From Welwitschia mirabilis (taxonomy: Eukaryota; Gnetophyta; Gnetopsida; Welwitschiales), in NCBI GenBank assembly GCA_051453625.1, contig JBOZIK010000001.1, positions 75,099,449 through 75,163,448 on the forward strand: a DNA stretch of 64,000 bases, given 5' to 3'. The notes beneath the pieces were generated by a model. It had not been told where the DNA came from, searched no databases, and saw nothing but the letters and a program-made list of their open reading frames with translations. The stretch's first letter is position 1, and each line of letters begins with the position of its first letter. This document shows positions 49,760 through 60,521 of this stretch, piece after piece. A program made the position numbers and the translations under genes.

Positions 49760-51944
49760 CTTGTGTTTGTTGTTAATATTTGGTAAATCACAAGATTTCC
49801 TTAAGGATCCAAATCTTGCATGACCAAATCTAACTTTCACCAAAAATACTAGGACTTCCATTTATAGCATAGTCCTAGCATTGTTCTTCCACATAGATAG
49901 ATAATAAAAGCTCTTAGTAAACAAAGTGTAATATAAAGAGTAGTAAAGAGTGAAATGATATTAGAGATCTAGGAATGGGACATAGCATACAAACTAATAT
50001 AATAACTTCAAGGAAAATCATAACTACTTAAAGTCAAAACATGTAGCTTTACTACTAACTCGTTGAGATTGATATAATTCATTATGACCATGATTGTTCA
50101 TGTAGTTCAATCTCAAGCATAGTGGCATAATTTCATCCATCATAGATATGAGGGTGATATAACTAAGCCACCTAGCATTCATAACAATGGTAAAATAAGA
50201 ATGAAAATGTAAGGGTCTTTCAAGATCCATTAAACAAACGTTTAGGTTTTGCAAGCTAGAATAAAAGAGAAGAACTACCAAAATATATCTTAAATAAAAA
50301 GCATGCCTTAGCTAATCCTAAGTTTAACAAGTATGACATTCATAACTTGATACCAAAGTAATGCATTAAGAACATGTAACACTTTATTATCTGAAAAGTA
50401 AAGTATATAATCCCTATGAAAGGCTTAGAAGGAACTCATGACTAAATCTGAAATATCTTTTATAATTATTGACTATGAAGTGATGTCCTCTAAGTGAGGA
50501 GAGCCAAGATATTTATAGGCCAAGATTAGGGTTCACAATTAGGATTTAAAAAGGCCTAATGGGGTCATTTTGAATAATGCCCAAATTAAATAAAATAAAT
50601 TTTTATTGATGGGGATAAATTAAGTGATTCTTCTTAAAAATATTCCTCAGTCTTCATATTTTTGCTAAAATGGTTGAAATGAGTTGCTTGCATCAAGAGA
50701 ACTTAGGAATGTAAGAACGATATTTTTTTCCTCCTAGTGACCAATATTGTTATGCCTAAGATCAATGCCATTACCAAGTTGCTTGCATCAAGAGAACTTA
50801 GGAATGGAAGAATGGTATTTTCTCCCTCCTAGTGACCAATATTGTTATGCCTAGGATCAATGCCATTACCAATTATGATTAGCACACCTCCATCTCCTAC
50901 CATAATTCTCCTAATATCACATTTATCTTGCTAAATGATAGAGTTAAGGTAGATTAGTAGTAAAATAGGTTTTCCATGGCATTACATATAAAAAATGCAT
51001 AATATTATCATGATGATTATTTTAAATTACTAATGAGTACTTAATTCCTTAATATAAATGTTAATTTTTAAGTGTTATTAGTAATCAAGAAACTCATTCA
51101 TTAATTAAATCATAAAGAAACTAAGGAAGTTAGTAGGAATTTTACATAATGTTAATGGCTAAGTGAAGAATTGCAACTAATAGATTAAAATAATCTCAAT
51201 CAAAGTAGTTAATTCTACTAAGGAGTAATATAAGAAGTTAAGTAACACATTGTAGGTATATAGAACAACTTAGAGAAATTATTTGAATTAGACACCATAT
51301 CAACTAGTTTACAAAAAGCAATGCCTAATTCCACTAGAAATCCAAGATAAATCATGGAAGTTCATGTAAAAGTTGAATCACAATAATGAAAAAAAAAACC
51401 ATTTTAAAAATAGTTTTACAACTTGAAAAATTAGAGAAAAGGAGATATCATATAGGAAATCAATAATGAATCTTAAAGAAACAACTAAAGTATTATCATG
51501 ATAATAAGATTCAATGAAATACGTTTAATGTTAGTGATAAAGTTTTATTGTATAACTATTGTATATCATGAGATTACATAATTTTCCTAGAAAGCTAGTC
51601 ACAAAGTGAAAAGAGCCTCCTTAATTTATTAAAGTAAATTGGAGTGGAAGTGTATGCATTAAAAACGTAATTACTAATAACTTATTCAATTCAAGTGAAT
51701 AACAATTAAAGTTATATCATGAGAAAAAGTTGCTAACATGCAAAAAGTAACATTTGTCTCAAGTAATTAAAGCTAACTTAGCATAATTAAGTTATCCTTT
51801 TCATAATTTTATGTATTTATATTAATTAATTTTATTAAAATCCTAATTTACTGACCTTTAACCTTCATACTATAATTTTATAGGTTCTTAATAGATTAGA
51901 GAATTCATTTGCAGAAGGTGAGGAGCTTCCTTCTTAGAATAATA
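49760..51944. other. Unassigned AT-rich DNA with a tandem duplication
   Basis: No protein similarity was recognised. An 85-codon open frame at 50024-50281 on the minus strand has no visible domain or compositional support. The text around 50480-50600 (for example TATTTATAGGCCAAGATTAG) looks like a decayed LTR or UTR but was not matched to anything. Confidence 0.4.
50683..50872 (+). repeat. 95-bp tandem duplication
   Basis: Units at 50683-50777 and 50778-50872 begin GTTGCTTGCATCAAGAGAAC and end CAATGCCATTACCAA, with about five differences. Confidence 0.9.
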
Positions 51945-52095
51945 GTGAAATTTTAACATCATAATTGATAAGAGATGGCTGGAATAAGTCTCCAACCAGA
52001 CCTTCATTTTATTTTGAGTGAATGTTTCTAGTTACTTAAGCTAGGTTGGAGGCTTATTCCAACTACCTCTTATCAATTTAGATGTTAAATTTCAC
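51945..52095. mobile_element. Foldback element, 151 bp
   Basis: Arms of about 53 bases: 51945-51998 beginning GTGAAATTTTAACATCATAA, and the reverse complement 52043-52095 ending TTAAATTTCAC. They are separated by a loop of about 45 bases. The arms pair with only a handful of mismatches. The flanking bases are ata on both sides, a possible 3-bp target duplication. It could be a MITE or a small-RNA hairpin; no transposase is present. Confidence 0.75.
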
Positions 52096-52124
52096 ATAAA
52101 ATTTAACCTCAAGGAGGGGTTTAT

Positions 52125-52332
52125 TGGATTGGGTAGTCAACTCCCATATTTCTTTTTTAAGTGTTGGTTAAAACCACCTCCTGATCTCTCTCTCTCTTGC
52201 TATCCAATCTCACCTATTTTCATTGTATAATGAGGGTATTTAAACCCTCCATAATAATGCAAAACATAGAGCTTCATTGTTATAATCATTTTCAAATTCT
52301 TGGGTCTGTTACATAGTGGGATCCCTGAATCA
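52125..52332 (-). repeat. 3' LTR of the TRIM-like element
   Basis: The minus-strand start TGATTCAGGGATCCCACTAT and end GACTACCCAATCCA match 53026-53243 and, inverted, 53246-53453. It contains a CT-rich run (CTCTCTCTCTCTTG in plus orientation). Confidence 0.75.
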
Positions 52333-53008
52333 AATAATCACCCCTTAAAACCAATTTTTAAATTGTTATAACTAATGTATTGATAAAAATCTAAATTTAT
52401 GATAACATTACCAAAGGTTGAAGTAGTACTTAGATGTAGAGTTCCTAATGTGGAACTAAATCTAACATGAACTAGAACCGGTGGTTTAAAGGAAGTAATA
52501 GAATAACAACTATTATATAGAAAAAGACTGCTTGACTCCGTGCATTATAGATTGATTTGGTTATAATGAAATATGAATTCATTGGATGTAGATTTCTTTT
52601 TAGATGCAAGAAACAGCTAGAGAGAAAAGCTAAAGGAGTTTATAATGCTTTCTCCACCACATGTTAAACTAAGCATCCTCCTAATCTATGCCTGCATTCC
52701 TTAGATTCAAAGCTATGACTACAACTATGGTTATGATTGTACATCCAATGCCTCTTCGTAAAGGTGATGCAAACCACTATCAAAGTTAAGTTAATAACTC
52801 AGAGGATCATACTAAAAACACGAAGGCCATGGATTATAAATCATTCTTCCTTTGCCCTTAAATCCATGAATGAAGTGCTTTCACTTGAGTCTGCTTTAAT
52901 AACTACTAGTGACTTCTGCAAAAATGGATTTTGATCATTCACTGGCATGCTAGACACTATTGTATTTTTTCTTCCCTACCTAGAAGATTTGGAGGGGGTA
53001 TAGGGCTG

Positions 53009-53020
53009 GCTTTGATACCA
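53009..53020 (-). promoter_or_regulatory. Initiator-Met-type primer-binding site
   Basis: On the minus strand TGGTATCAAAGC, five bases inside the 5' LTR. It differs by one G-to-A from the common plant site TGGTATCAGAGC. Confidence 0.7.
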
Positions 53021-53025
53021 ATTTT

Positions 53026-53243
53026 TGGATTGTGTAGTCAACTCTCATATTTCTTTTTTAAGTGGTGGTTAAAACCACCTATGATCCCCCCCTCCCCCGC
53101 CCTCGACAACTATCCAATCTCATCTATTTTCATTATATAATGAGGGTATTCAAGCCTCCCATCATAATGCAAAACATATAACTTCATTGTTATAGTCATT
53201 TTTAAATTCTTGGACCTACTACACAGTGGGAGCTCTAATATCA
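53026..53243 (-). repeat. 5' LTR of the TRIM-like element
   Basis: The minus-strand start is TGATATTAGAGCTCCCACTG and the end GACTACACAATCCA. It carries a C-rich insertion (CCCCCCCTCCCCCGCCC near 53085-53101) not seen in the other copies. It lies head to head with the copy at 53246. Confidence 0.75.
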
Positions 53244-53245
53244 AT

Positions 53246-53453
53246 TGTTGGATTTAGAGATCCCACTACATAAAAGGCCCAAAAATTTGAAAATTATTAT
53301 AATAATGAAGCTCTGTGTTTTAAATTATGATGGGTGGTTTAAATACCTTCATTATATAATGAAAATAGGTGAGATTGGATAGCAAGAGAGATATCAAGAG
53401 ATGGTTTTAACCACCACTTAAAAAAGAAATATGGGATTTGACTACCCAACCCA
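53246..53453 (+). repeat. Solo LTR of the TRIM family, inverted next to the first
   Basis: It starts TGTTGGATTTAGAGATCCCA and ends GACTACCCAACCCA, 208 bp. It is the same sequence as the TRIM LTRs but in the opposite direction, only two bases from 53243. Neither a primer site nor a second LTR follows on this side. Confidence 0.75.
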
Positions 53454-54289
53454 ATAATTATGTCATCATATTTGAGCTTCATTAGATGCTTAACATGATT
53501 CCTCTAAAATAATTATAAAATAGATCTATTTTCATTGAATGTTTTAGTCATTATTATTATGCTTATGCTAGACCTTAAGGCTATTCCTCATCTCTAGCTA
53601 GCCTACCTATTTAACAAAACTCTTTATCTTTAGTGATTTATAATATCAATTACTCTATGAGAGTTATAGATCAGGCTTTGTATGAAAATTTATTTTCTTA
53701 ACTATTGCATTTTTCCCTTGAAAAGAATGAAACTAGGGTTATACTTCAAATAGAATTCCTAATTTGGTTGATAAAAATTGGATTTTGCTTTACTAAGATT
53801 TGTATCCTAGGATGAATTTTCAATCTCATAACATTTACAGAGATACAAAATGTAGTAAAAACTTATTTCCAACACAAGCTAGAAGAAACTTCTTTAATTT
53901 CTAAAGAACCTCATGAATCAAATATTAGAACTTTTACTTCAAAATCTATTTCATGAGAAAGTATTCACCTTTTTTTTTTTTTTAACTATTTTTAATCCAT
54001 AGCTTTACTTGAATAAGTAAATTATACATTTCCTTACTATATTTTAGAACTTTCGGGCAAAAAAATAAATTGTCTTGATAATCTTCCAATTATATTAGAT
54101 GCTTAGTAACAATGTTATCACCTTTTGAATCATGAATATGTATGAAATTATGAGGCATTTCAATCATAACTTTAGTGTTTAATGTATGTGACACTCATGT
54201 GTAATTAATTCATTAGTCCTTTTAATCATAACTTTAGTGTTTGATGTGTGTCACACTCATGTGTAACTAATTATTTAGTATTTTTTATC
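53454..54289. other. Unassigned spacer
   Basis: AT-rich DNA without recognisable coding sequence up to the 100-N gap at 54290-54389. The only structure seen is the 62-bp duplication at its end. Confidence 0.4.
54162..54285 (+). repeat. 62-bp tandem duplication
   Basis: AATCATAACTTTAGTGTTT starts at 54162 and again at 54224. The units share the rest, including CACACTCATGTGTAA-TAATT, with few changes. It abuts the gap. Confidence 0.8.
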
Positions 54290-54389
54290 NNNNNNNNNNN
54301 NNNNNNNNNNNNNNNNNNNNNNNNNNNNNNNNNNNNNNNNNNNNNNNNNNNNNNNNNNNNNNNNNNNNNNNNNNNNNNNNNNNNNNNNN

Positions 54390-54732
54390 AAAAATATAAA
54401 TAATTGGCTTATACTCATGTGAAATATTTTCTTTAAATCGTAGGAGAATTTAAATCTTATTCTCTCATTGATAGGATTCAACGACATTTTATTCCTAGAT
54501 TTATGTCTTGGCGTAATAACAAAATATTAGCTTACATTAAAATAATCTGATGTACTTCGAGTTAAAGTTATTAATGAAAAGTCTTATTGCGTAACATTTT
54601 CCGGGTGCGTTTCATTTTAAAAATTAGACTTATTTTCATTAAGCATTTTGTTATATAATTCTAGCATTAAGTCCTACACAACATCTCTTTATTATTGTCA
54701 TATAAATTTGAGGTTGCAAAAAAGTAGCAACA
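54390..54732 (+). repeat. 3' portion of the Tat 5' LTR
   Basis: Nearly identical to 41680-42023 and ends GTAGCAACA, followed by GTT and the primer site. The 5' part of the LTR, about 1.3 kb if the solo LTR is a guide, is missing in the gap at 54290-54389, whose 100 Ns therefore cannot be its true length. Confidence 0.8.
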
Positions 54733-54735
54733 GTT

Positions 54736-54752
54736 TGGTGCTAGAAGGAGGA
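54736..54752 (+). promoter_or_regulatory. Primer-binding site of the Tat element
   Basis: TGGTGCTAGAAGGAGGA, three bases after the LTR end. It resembles the TGGCGCTAGAAGGAGG site of Tat-group elements with one C-to-T. I do not assign the tRNA. Confidence 0.7.
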
Positions 54753-54787
54753 CCCCTCGTGTAGGCCTTTTATTGTTTCTTTTTTGA

Positions 54788-56530
54788 TTGTTTTTAAATC
54801 GCATTTATTTTTACTTTATCTCGCCTATCGCCTTGTCATGTTTCACAACAACCACAATGCCAATGTCCACCTGTAGGAAAAAAGCCTGCATCTCCAAAGA
54901 CGAGTACAAGGTACTTGTCCAAAAACACCCTTCAATTCTCACTCTTAACAAACTTCATATCATGAATGACTACAGAAGTTATTGGGAGGGCTACCTAATC
55001 CATCCCACCCAAAGGATTCGTTCTTTAGCAATTAGAAAACTAGTAATTTTTGACAACGAGAACAAGGTTCTCCCTAAAGATCCCTTTTCAGAAAAATACG
55101 ATGAAAACAGGGAGTTTGTAAACGAATGGGGTCGCGACGAAAAATCTCAGAAATCACAAAAGCCCATACAACAAATCCAAAAGAGAGACTTCGATGATGA
55201 TAATCTATTCGAATATGAAGCAAATGATGATGAGCCTCCAAAATTCAATGACCTAAAAATGATAAACCCCAAATCTAATCAACTGAATTCAACATATTAT
55301 GGGAGGCCATCAATGATATCAAACGAGGCCTCCAAACCAAAAAGGACTACCTCGACACAGACTTCGATGATACACCAATCCATCCCTCTGTCCATTGCAA
55401 AGTCATTTCGCCTAGTGAAATGCCTAACTTCGAGAAGTTTACAGGTGTTGAAGACCCTGTTATTCACGTTAGAAATTTCAAATACTCATGCCATATGTAC
55501 AACATAGAGCGAAACACTGTGTGTCACCTATTTTTTCGATCTCTTTGACGACAAGCCCTCGAGTGATACTATCGTCTACAGACACACTTTATTACAAGCT
55601 TAAAATAACTGTTCGAGATGTTTGTACAACATTACTTGATAAACGTTACAAAGAAAATGACCCTAGATTCTCTGACAATATTGAAACAACAATTCAATGA
55701 AATCATCCAGGACTATGCTTGACGATGGAGAGTTATCACTTTACAATTAGAAACCCCTATCACTGATTTTGATATGGCATACCTATTCATCAAGTCATGC
55801 ATCCCATATGTTTCTAAACATCTTAGGATGTAAGCATTCGAAACATTCAAACAAGCAGTAATATTAGCAAAACGAATCAAAGTTGTAGGTAGAGAGNNNN
55901 NNNNNNNNNNNNNNNNNNNNNNNNNNNNNNNNNNNNNNNNNNNNNNNNNNNNNNNNNNNNNNNNNNNNNNNNNNNNNNNNNNNNNNNNNNNNNNNNACAT
56001 CTTAGGATGTAAGCATTCGAAACATTCAAACAAGCAGCAATATTAGCAAAACGAATCAAAGTTGTAGGTAGAGAGAAGGGCACCATAAAATATGATAACA
56101 CATCACAAAATGAATCACCAAGAAGAGACAATAACAACAACAACAGAACGAACAACATTAAAAATGTATCAGTAGTTGACCAGACTTCACAAACTCCTCA
56201 ACCTATTCAACATTCTCCACCAAGTTNNNNNNNNNNNNNNNNNNNNNNNNNNNNNNNNNNNNNNNNNNNNNNNNNNNNNNNNNNNNNNNNNNNAGCTTGT
56301 ACATTTCAACCAGTTCTAGGTCAACCTTGTTACTTGCCACCTCAACAACTATCCAATTTTTAAGCACAACTACCACCTCAATGACAACAACTCTAATTAC
56401 CTTAACAACTCCTCCACAATTAACAACAACCTTTTGCAACTCAAAGCCAAAATCAAAATCAACCAGACAACTAAAACATGATTCAAAGACCTTGAAGAAA
56501 CTTCACTAGGTTACAAATTCCATTAACAAG
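54788..56530 (+). pseudogene. gag of the Tat element, frameshifted
   Basis: The first stretch is open for 239 codons (54788-55507) and hydrophilic. Its last third is out of frame: the capsid landmark KFTGVEDPVIHVRNF (Tat gag KFDG-GDP--HL) lies near 55432-55480 in another frame, so a frameshift is placed at roughly 55290-55340. Further gag sequence continues to about 56530, with stops, a duplication across the gap at 55897-55996 (55822-55896 repeats at 55997-56075), and gaps at 56227-56293 and 56598-56713. A Gln/Thr-rich segment lies near 56300-56500. Start chosen as the first ATG after the primer site; an internal ATG at 54857 is possible. Confidence 0.7.
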
Positions 56531-56713
56531 GATCCTTGAAATTTTACTACAAAAGGGAGCAATTCAATTACCTCCAATCAGGGAGAAAGATCCCAATNNN
56601 NNNNNNNNNNNNNNNNNNNNNNNNNNNNNNNNNNNNNNNNNNNNNNNNNNNNNNNNNNNNNNNNNNNNNNNNNNNNNNNNNNNNNNNNNNNNNNNNNNNN
56701 NNNNNNNNNNNNN

Positions 56714-57473
56714 TAAAAAAGAGATCAAATTTGATACGATCCTCGCAGCTGCAAATGAATAGTTTGAGATTTACAAAAACCCATTTCCGACTCAAGCTCT
56801 AATATCACAGACTCCACAAAATGTGGTAGTCTAAGATGACAATGTCCCTTATGTGATCTGGAAAATCAAGGAACAATCGACAAAACCTTTAGAACAAATC
56901 ATTTAGGAGAACAAGCAAAAACTACAACGATTAGTCGAAATAGAAGATGCTCGNNNNNNNNNNNNNNNNNNNNNNNNNNNNNNNNNNNNNNNACATGCCT
57001 CTAAAGTAGAGAAAGTGTATCATCACCTCTCTTTATTAATTGAAAGTTCTAAACCTTATAAACAAGCCTTTGAAAGATTATGTGAGGAACGTTTAACATC
57101 GAAGACACCTCAAAAACAACAACCTACTTCAAACCAAGTAGATGTTCAGAAGAACGATGAGGATCATGAGGTAATCGAATTTCAACCTGAAGAGATCTTA
57201 TCCACCTCTCGAAGAATAATCATCACTGAACCACCCTACATCTTGGTAAACATCAATTCTACTAAAGTAGCTAGAGCCTTTGTTGATTATGGGGTTGAAC
57301 TGAATGTCATTGGGTCATCCTGCCTAGATAAACTTAAACTGCAACACCTACTAGACTTAAAAAAGAGTGTGATGATTAGAGGTTTCAATGATTAAGAAGA
57401 TAAGTCCAAGGGGATAGTTACCTTACCAGTTGAGGTAGCTTAAAAGGTTAAATATACCAAATTTCATATAATC
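56714..57473 (+). pseudogene. Aspartic protease region of the Tat element
   Basis: An open stretch at 57015-57395 contains EPPYILVNINSTKVARAFVD and then YGVELNVI. These match the Tat protease (LV-V-I-G--V-R-LVD-GSS-N-L), where the active site D-T/S-G now reads D-Y-G. A stop at 57393-57395 follows MIRGFND, and the reading continues in the same frame to the gap at 57474-57655. It would process the polyprotein. Upstream (56714-57014) is the spacer from gag, interrupted by a small gap at 56954-56992. Confidence 0.75.
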
Positions 57474-57655
57474 NNNNNNNNNNNNNNNNNNNNNNNNNNN
57501 NNNNNNNNNNNNNNNNNNNNNNNNNNNNNNNNNNNNNNNNNNNNNNNNNNNNNNNNNNNNNNNNNNNNNNNNNNNNNNNNNNNNNNNNNNNNNNNNNNNN
57601 NNNNNNNNNNNNNNNNNNNNNNNNNNNNNNNNNNNNNNNNNNNNNNNNNNNNNNN

Positions 57656-57836
57656 TCGAATTCCAGAAAAGAGAATCATCCCATTCTTACACTTTGAACA
57701 TGATCCAGTAGACCCTCATAAACTGAAGGTCTTACAAATTCCAGATGCACAACTCTTAGATTCAGGATGGACTCCATTCCTTCTTAATGACTTTCCCATT
57801 AGTTCATAATCACCTTTTTCCACATAAATCATCACC
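57656..57836 (+). pseudogene. End of the protease-RT linker, Tat element
   Basis: Open frame RIPEKRIIPFLHFEHDPVDP, followed by VLQIPDAQLLDSGWTPFLLN and DFPISS, then a stop. Similar linker phrases precede the intron in Ogre/Tat pol, although I cite that from memory. The stop codons at 57808 and 57823 are both TAA and could each come from CAA by a C-to-T change. Confidence 0.5.
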
Positions 57837-57972
57837 GTAAATAACAAAAAACAAAAGAAAAACAACAAAAAGAAGAAAAACATGTTTTCAACATTTTTGT
57901 CTTTTTCAATTCTTTACTCTTAAGTAGTCTTTACATTTTCTTAGTTCTTATTTCGACCTTCGTTTTTCGTAG
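57837..57972 (+). other. Possible intron between protease and RT
   Basis: A 136-bp A/T-rich stretch, unlike the coding sequence around it, starts GTAAATAAC and ends in a pyrimidine tract with CGTTTTTCGTAG. Ogre/Tat elements are known for a spliced intron at this point of pol. The splice sites are inferred by eye; stops just upstream mean this copy would not give a full protein even if spliced. Confidence 0.45.
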
Positions 57973-57999
57973 GATGCTAAAATGGAAAACTAGTTGAAG

Positions 58000-58766
58000 C
58001 TACCCCTACGTATTACCCTAAATGGTTAACCTATCGAGAGGTACGCCAACTTCAGTTTTATTAATTTCAACTATAGTAAATGTTTGGGAAATCCTTTTAT
58101 CTATATAGATGAGGAACAAACAACTAAAAACATTGAAGCTTACGAAATAATAAAATTTCAGAATGTAAGATCATCTCTAGTGAAACAACAAAATGTCGAA
58201 ATATATGATTTTCAAGTAGATCCTAACGATCAAGAAAAATCACTCAAAATCAATTAATATTTACCACAAGAGATTAAATTGGATCTTGAAGATGTGTTGT
58301 TATCTAATAAAGACACGTTTTCTTGGCATTACAAGGATATGCCAGGTATCGATAAATCAATTGTTATGCATAACATCATCTTGAAACCAAATTCAACCCC
58401 AGTGAAATAGAAGGTTAGAAAACTTAATCCTCGTCTAACATTGGTAGTGAAAGAAGATTTGGAATGCCTTCTAACTACAAGGTTTATTAGACCAGTTGAC
58501 TACTCAGACTAGTTATCAAACATGGTAGTCGTTCCAAAGAAGAATGGTCAGATCAGGATTTGTGTCGATTATCAAGATCTAAATAAGGTAACTCTGAAAG
58601 ATGATTACCCTTTAGCAAACATTGACATTTTAGTGGACAACACAGCTGGCTATGACCTTCTATCCTTCATGGATGATTATTCAAGTTATAACCAGATTTT
58701 CATTAATCTTGAAGATCAACACAAAACTATCTTCATAACACCCTGGGGACTTTTTTGATATGTGAT
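58000..58766 (+). pseudogene. Reverse transcriptase, first copy, Tat element
   Basis: Upstream linker with NKDTFSWHYKDMPGIDKS near 58305-58360 and LNPRLTLVVKEDLECLL near 58420-58480, then an open stretch at 58522-58758 with VPKKNGQIRICVDYQDLNKV, DYPLANIDILVDNTAGYDLL and SFMDDYSSYNQIF. These are the fingers and palm with the first catalytic Asp (FMD). A stop (TAG at 58510) separates linker and RT. It ends at the 100-N gap (58767-58866), beyond which the same segment starts again. Confidence 0.85.
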
Positions 58767-58866
58767 NNNNNNNNNNNNNNNNNNNNNNNNNNNNNNNNNN
58801 NNNNNNNNNNNNNNNNNNNNNNNNNNNNNNNNNNNNNNNNNNNNNNNNNNNNNNNNNNNNNNNNNN

Positions 58867-59480
58867 TGAAACAGAAGGTTAGAAAACTTAACCCTCGTCT
58901 AGCATTGGTAGTGAAAGAAGATTTGGAATGCCTTCTAACTGCAAGGTTCATTAGACCAGTTGACTACACAGACTAGTTATCAAACATGGTAGTCATTCCA
59001 AAGAAGAATGGTCAGATCAAGATTCGTGTCAATTATCGAGATCTAAATAAGATAACTCTAAAAGATGATTACCCTTTACCAAACATTGACATTTTAGTGG
59101 ACAACACAGTTGGCTATGACATTCTATCCTTCATGGATGGTTATTCAAGTTATAACCAGATTTTCATTAATCCTGAAGATCAACACAAAACTATCTTTAT
59201 AACACCCTGGGGACTTTTTTGTTATGTCATAATGCCTTTTGGACTGAAAAATGCTGGTGCAACATACTAGCGAGCAATTAGACACATATTCCATAACTTG
59301 ATACATCACAACATAGAAGATTATGTCAATGATATCGTGGTGAAATTGAAAAAGGTAGACGATCATTCAACTGATTTTAGATAACTCTTTAAGCAAGCAA
59401 AGTGATATGACTTATGACTCAAACCAAAGAAGTGTGTTTTTGGCATACCCTCAGGAAAGATTTTAGGTTTTATGGTTTTG
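58867..59480 (+). pseudogene. Reverse transcriptase, second copy with the rest of RT
   Basis: It repeats 58405-58766 with a few changes (SFMDGYSSYN instead of SFMDDYSSYN) and continues into VIMPFGLKNAGATY and the active-site box. That box reads YVNDIVVK where YVDDMVVK is expected, the second Asp lost by a G-to-A type change. Then come the thumb (KKCVFGIPSGK) and VLKQGIKIDPEKIKAI. Whether the repeat is in the genome or an assembly join is unclear. Confidence 0.85.
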
Positions 59481-60171
59481 AAACAAGGAATTAAAATCGA
59501 CCCAGAAAAGATTAAAGCAATCACAGACATGCCACGGCCCTACAACTTGAAACAGTTACATAGCCTCCAAGGTAGGCTACAAGCTATACGTCGATTTATT
59601 TCAACTTTGACAGATCGATGTGAACCTTTTATGCATTTTCCCAAGAAGGACAACCAATTCAAATGGGACGAAAATTGCCAAAAGGCTTTTTATAAGATTA
59701 AGGAATACTTAACATCCACCCCTATCTTAAGTCCACCAAAACTTGATCAATCCTTTTATCATTACCTCGCATACATACCATTATCACTCAGTGCAATGAT
59801 TTTTCAATGAGACGAGTTACACTGAGATCACCCCATTTACTATATCAGTAGGATACTTTATCAATATGAAAAAAATTACACCGAAGTAGAGAAAGCATGT
59901 CTGAGCTTAGTCTTTGCTTCACAGAAATTTCGACACCACATGATAACAAATAAGATCATTGTAATTAATAACCAGAACTTGCTCAAATATTTACTCAAAT
60001 ATTCTACTGGAAGTACTTATCTAACGAAGTGGGCATCGATTCTCGCTGAATTCAACTTGGAATTTCAATCCCAAAAATCTATTAAAGGTAAATGCATAGT
60101 TGAATAGATAACGGATTTACGAGTAGAAACCGAGGATGAAATCTTAGATGAATCTGAACAATTTCCAGATG
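59480..60171 (+). pseudogene. RNase H region, first copy, Tat element
   Basis: The open stretch 59472-59810 reads IDPEKIKAITDMPRP, then LQGRLQAIRRFISTLTDRCE and FKWDENCQKAFYKIKEYLTS, the RT-RNase H connection. A broken RNase H follows (CHYTEVEKACLSLVFASQKF-like text near 59880-59940, ending KWASILAEFNLEFQ near 60030). A stop at 59808 and changes in the next part indicate decay. It stops at a 100-N gap. Confidence 0.75.
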
Positions 60172-60271
60172 NNNNNNNNNNNNNNNNNNNNNNNNNNNNN
60201 NNNNNNNNNNNNNNNNNNNNNNNNNNNNNNNNNNNNNNNNNNNNNNNNNNNNNNNNNNNNNNNNNNNNNNN

Positions 60272-60521
60272 AGATTAATGTGAACCTTTTATGCATTTTC
60301 TCAAGAAGGACAATCAATTCGAATGGAACGAAAATTGCCAAAAGGCTTTTGACAAGATTAAGAAATACTTGACATCCATCCCTGTCTTAAGTCCACCAAA
60401 ACCTGATTAACCCTTTTATCTTTATATTGCATACATACCATCATCACTCAGTGCAATAATTTTTCAATGAGATGAGTTACACCGAGATCACCCCATCTAC
60501 TACATTAGTAGGACACTTCAT
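60272..60521 (+). pseudogene. RNase H region fragment, second copy
   Basis: Starts again at the connection domain (CEPFMHFLKKDNQFEWNENC-like) and reaches the YTEI phrase at 60472 before a 520-N gap. It aligns with 59615-59860 at roughly 90 percent by eye, too different for a simple allelic overlap. Confidence 0.7.

Larger units (their letters stand above)
52125..53243 (-). mobile_element. TRIM-like miniature LTR retrotransposon
   Basis: 1119 bp, minus strand. Two direct LTR-like repeats (53026-53243 and 52125-52332, about 210 bp) flank 693 bp without a coding domain. Next to the 5' LTR lies TTGGTATCAAAGCC, close to the initiator-Met tRNA primer site of plant copia and TRIM elements (TGGTATCAGAGC). 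Short LTRs, this primer site and the lack of gag-pol fit a TRIM. No exact 5-bp target duplication was found. Plus-strand open frames at 52737-52934 and 52931-53140 look like chance. Confidence 0.65.

Noticed and set aside
50024-50281. An 85-codon minus-strand frame
   Set aside because: No domain, no homologue within the window, and composition like the surrounding AT-rich DNA.
53085-53101. C-rich run as an i-motif or regulatory site
   Set aside because: It is absent from the two other copies of the same LTR and is more simply explained as slippage in a CT-rich run.
58405-59225. Genuine tandem duplication of RT
   Set aside because: The copies meet at a default-length 100-N gap, as at four other gaps, so an assembly join is more likely.
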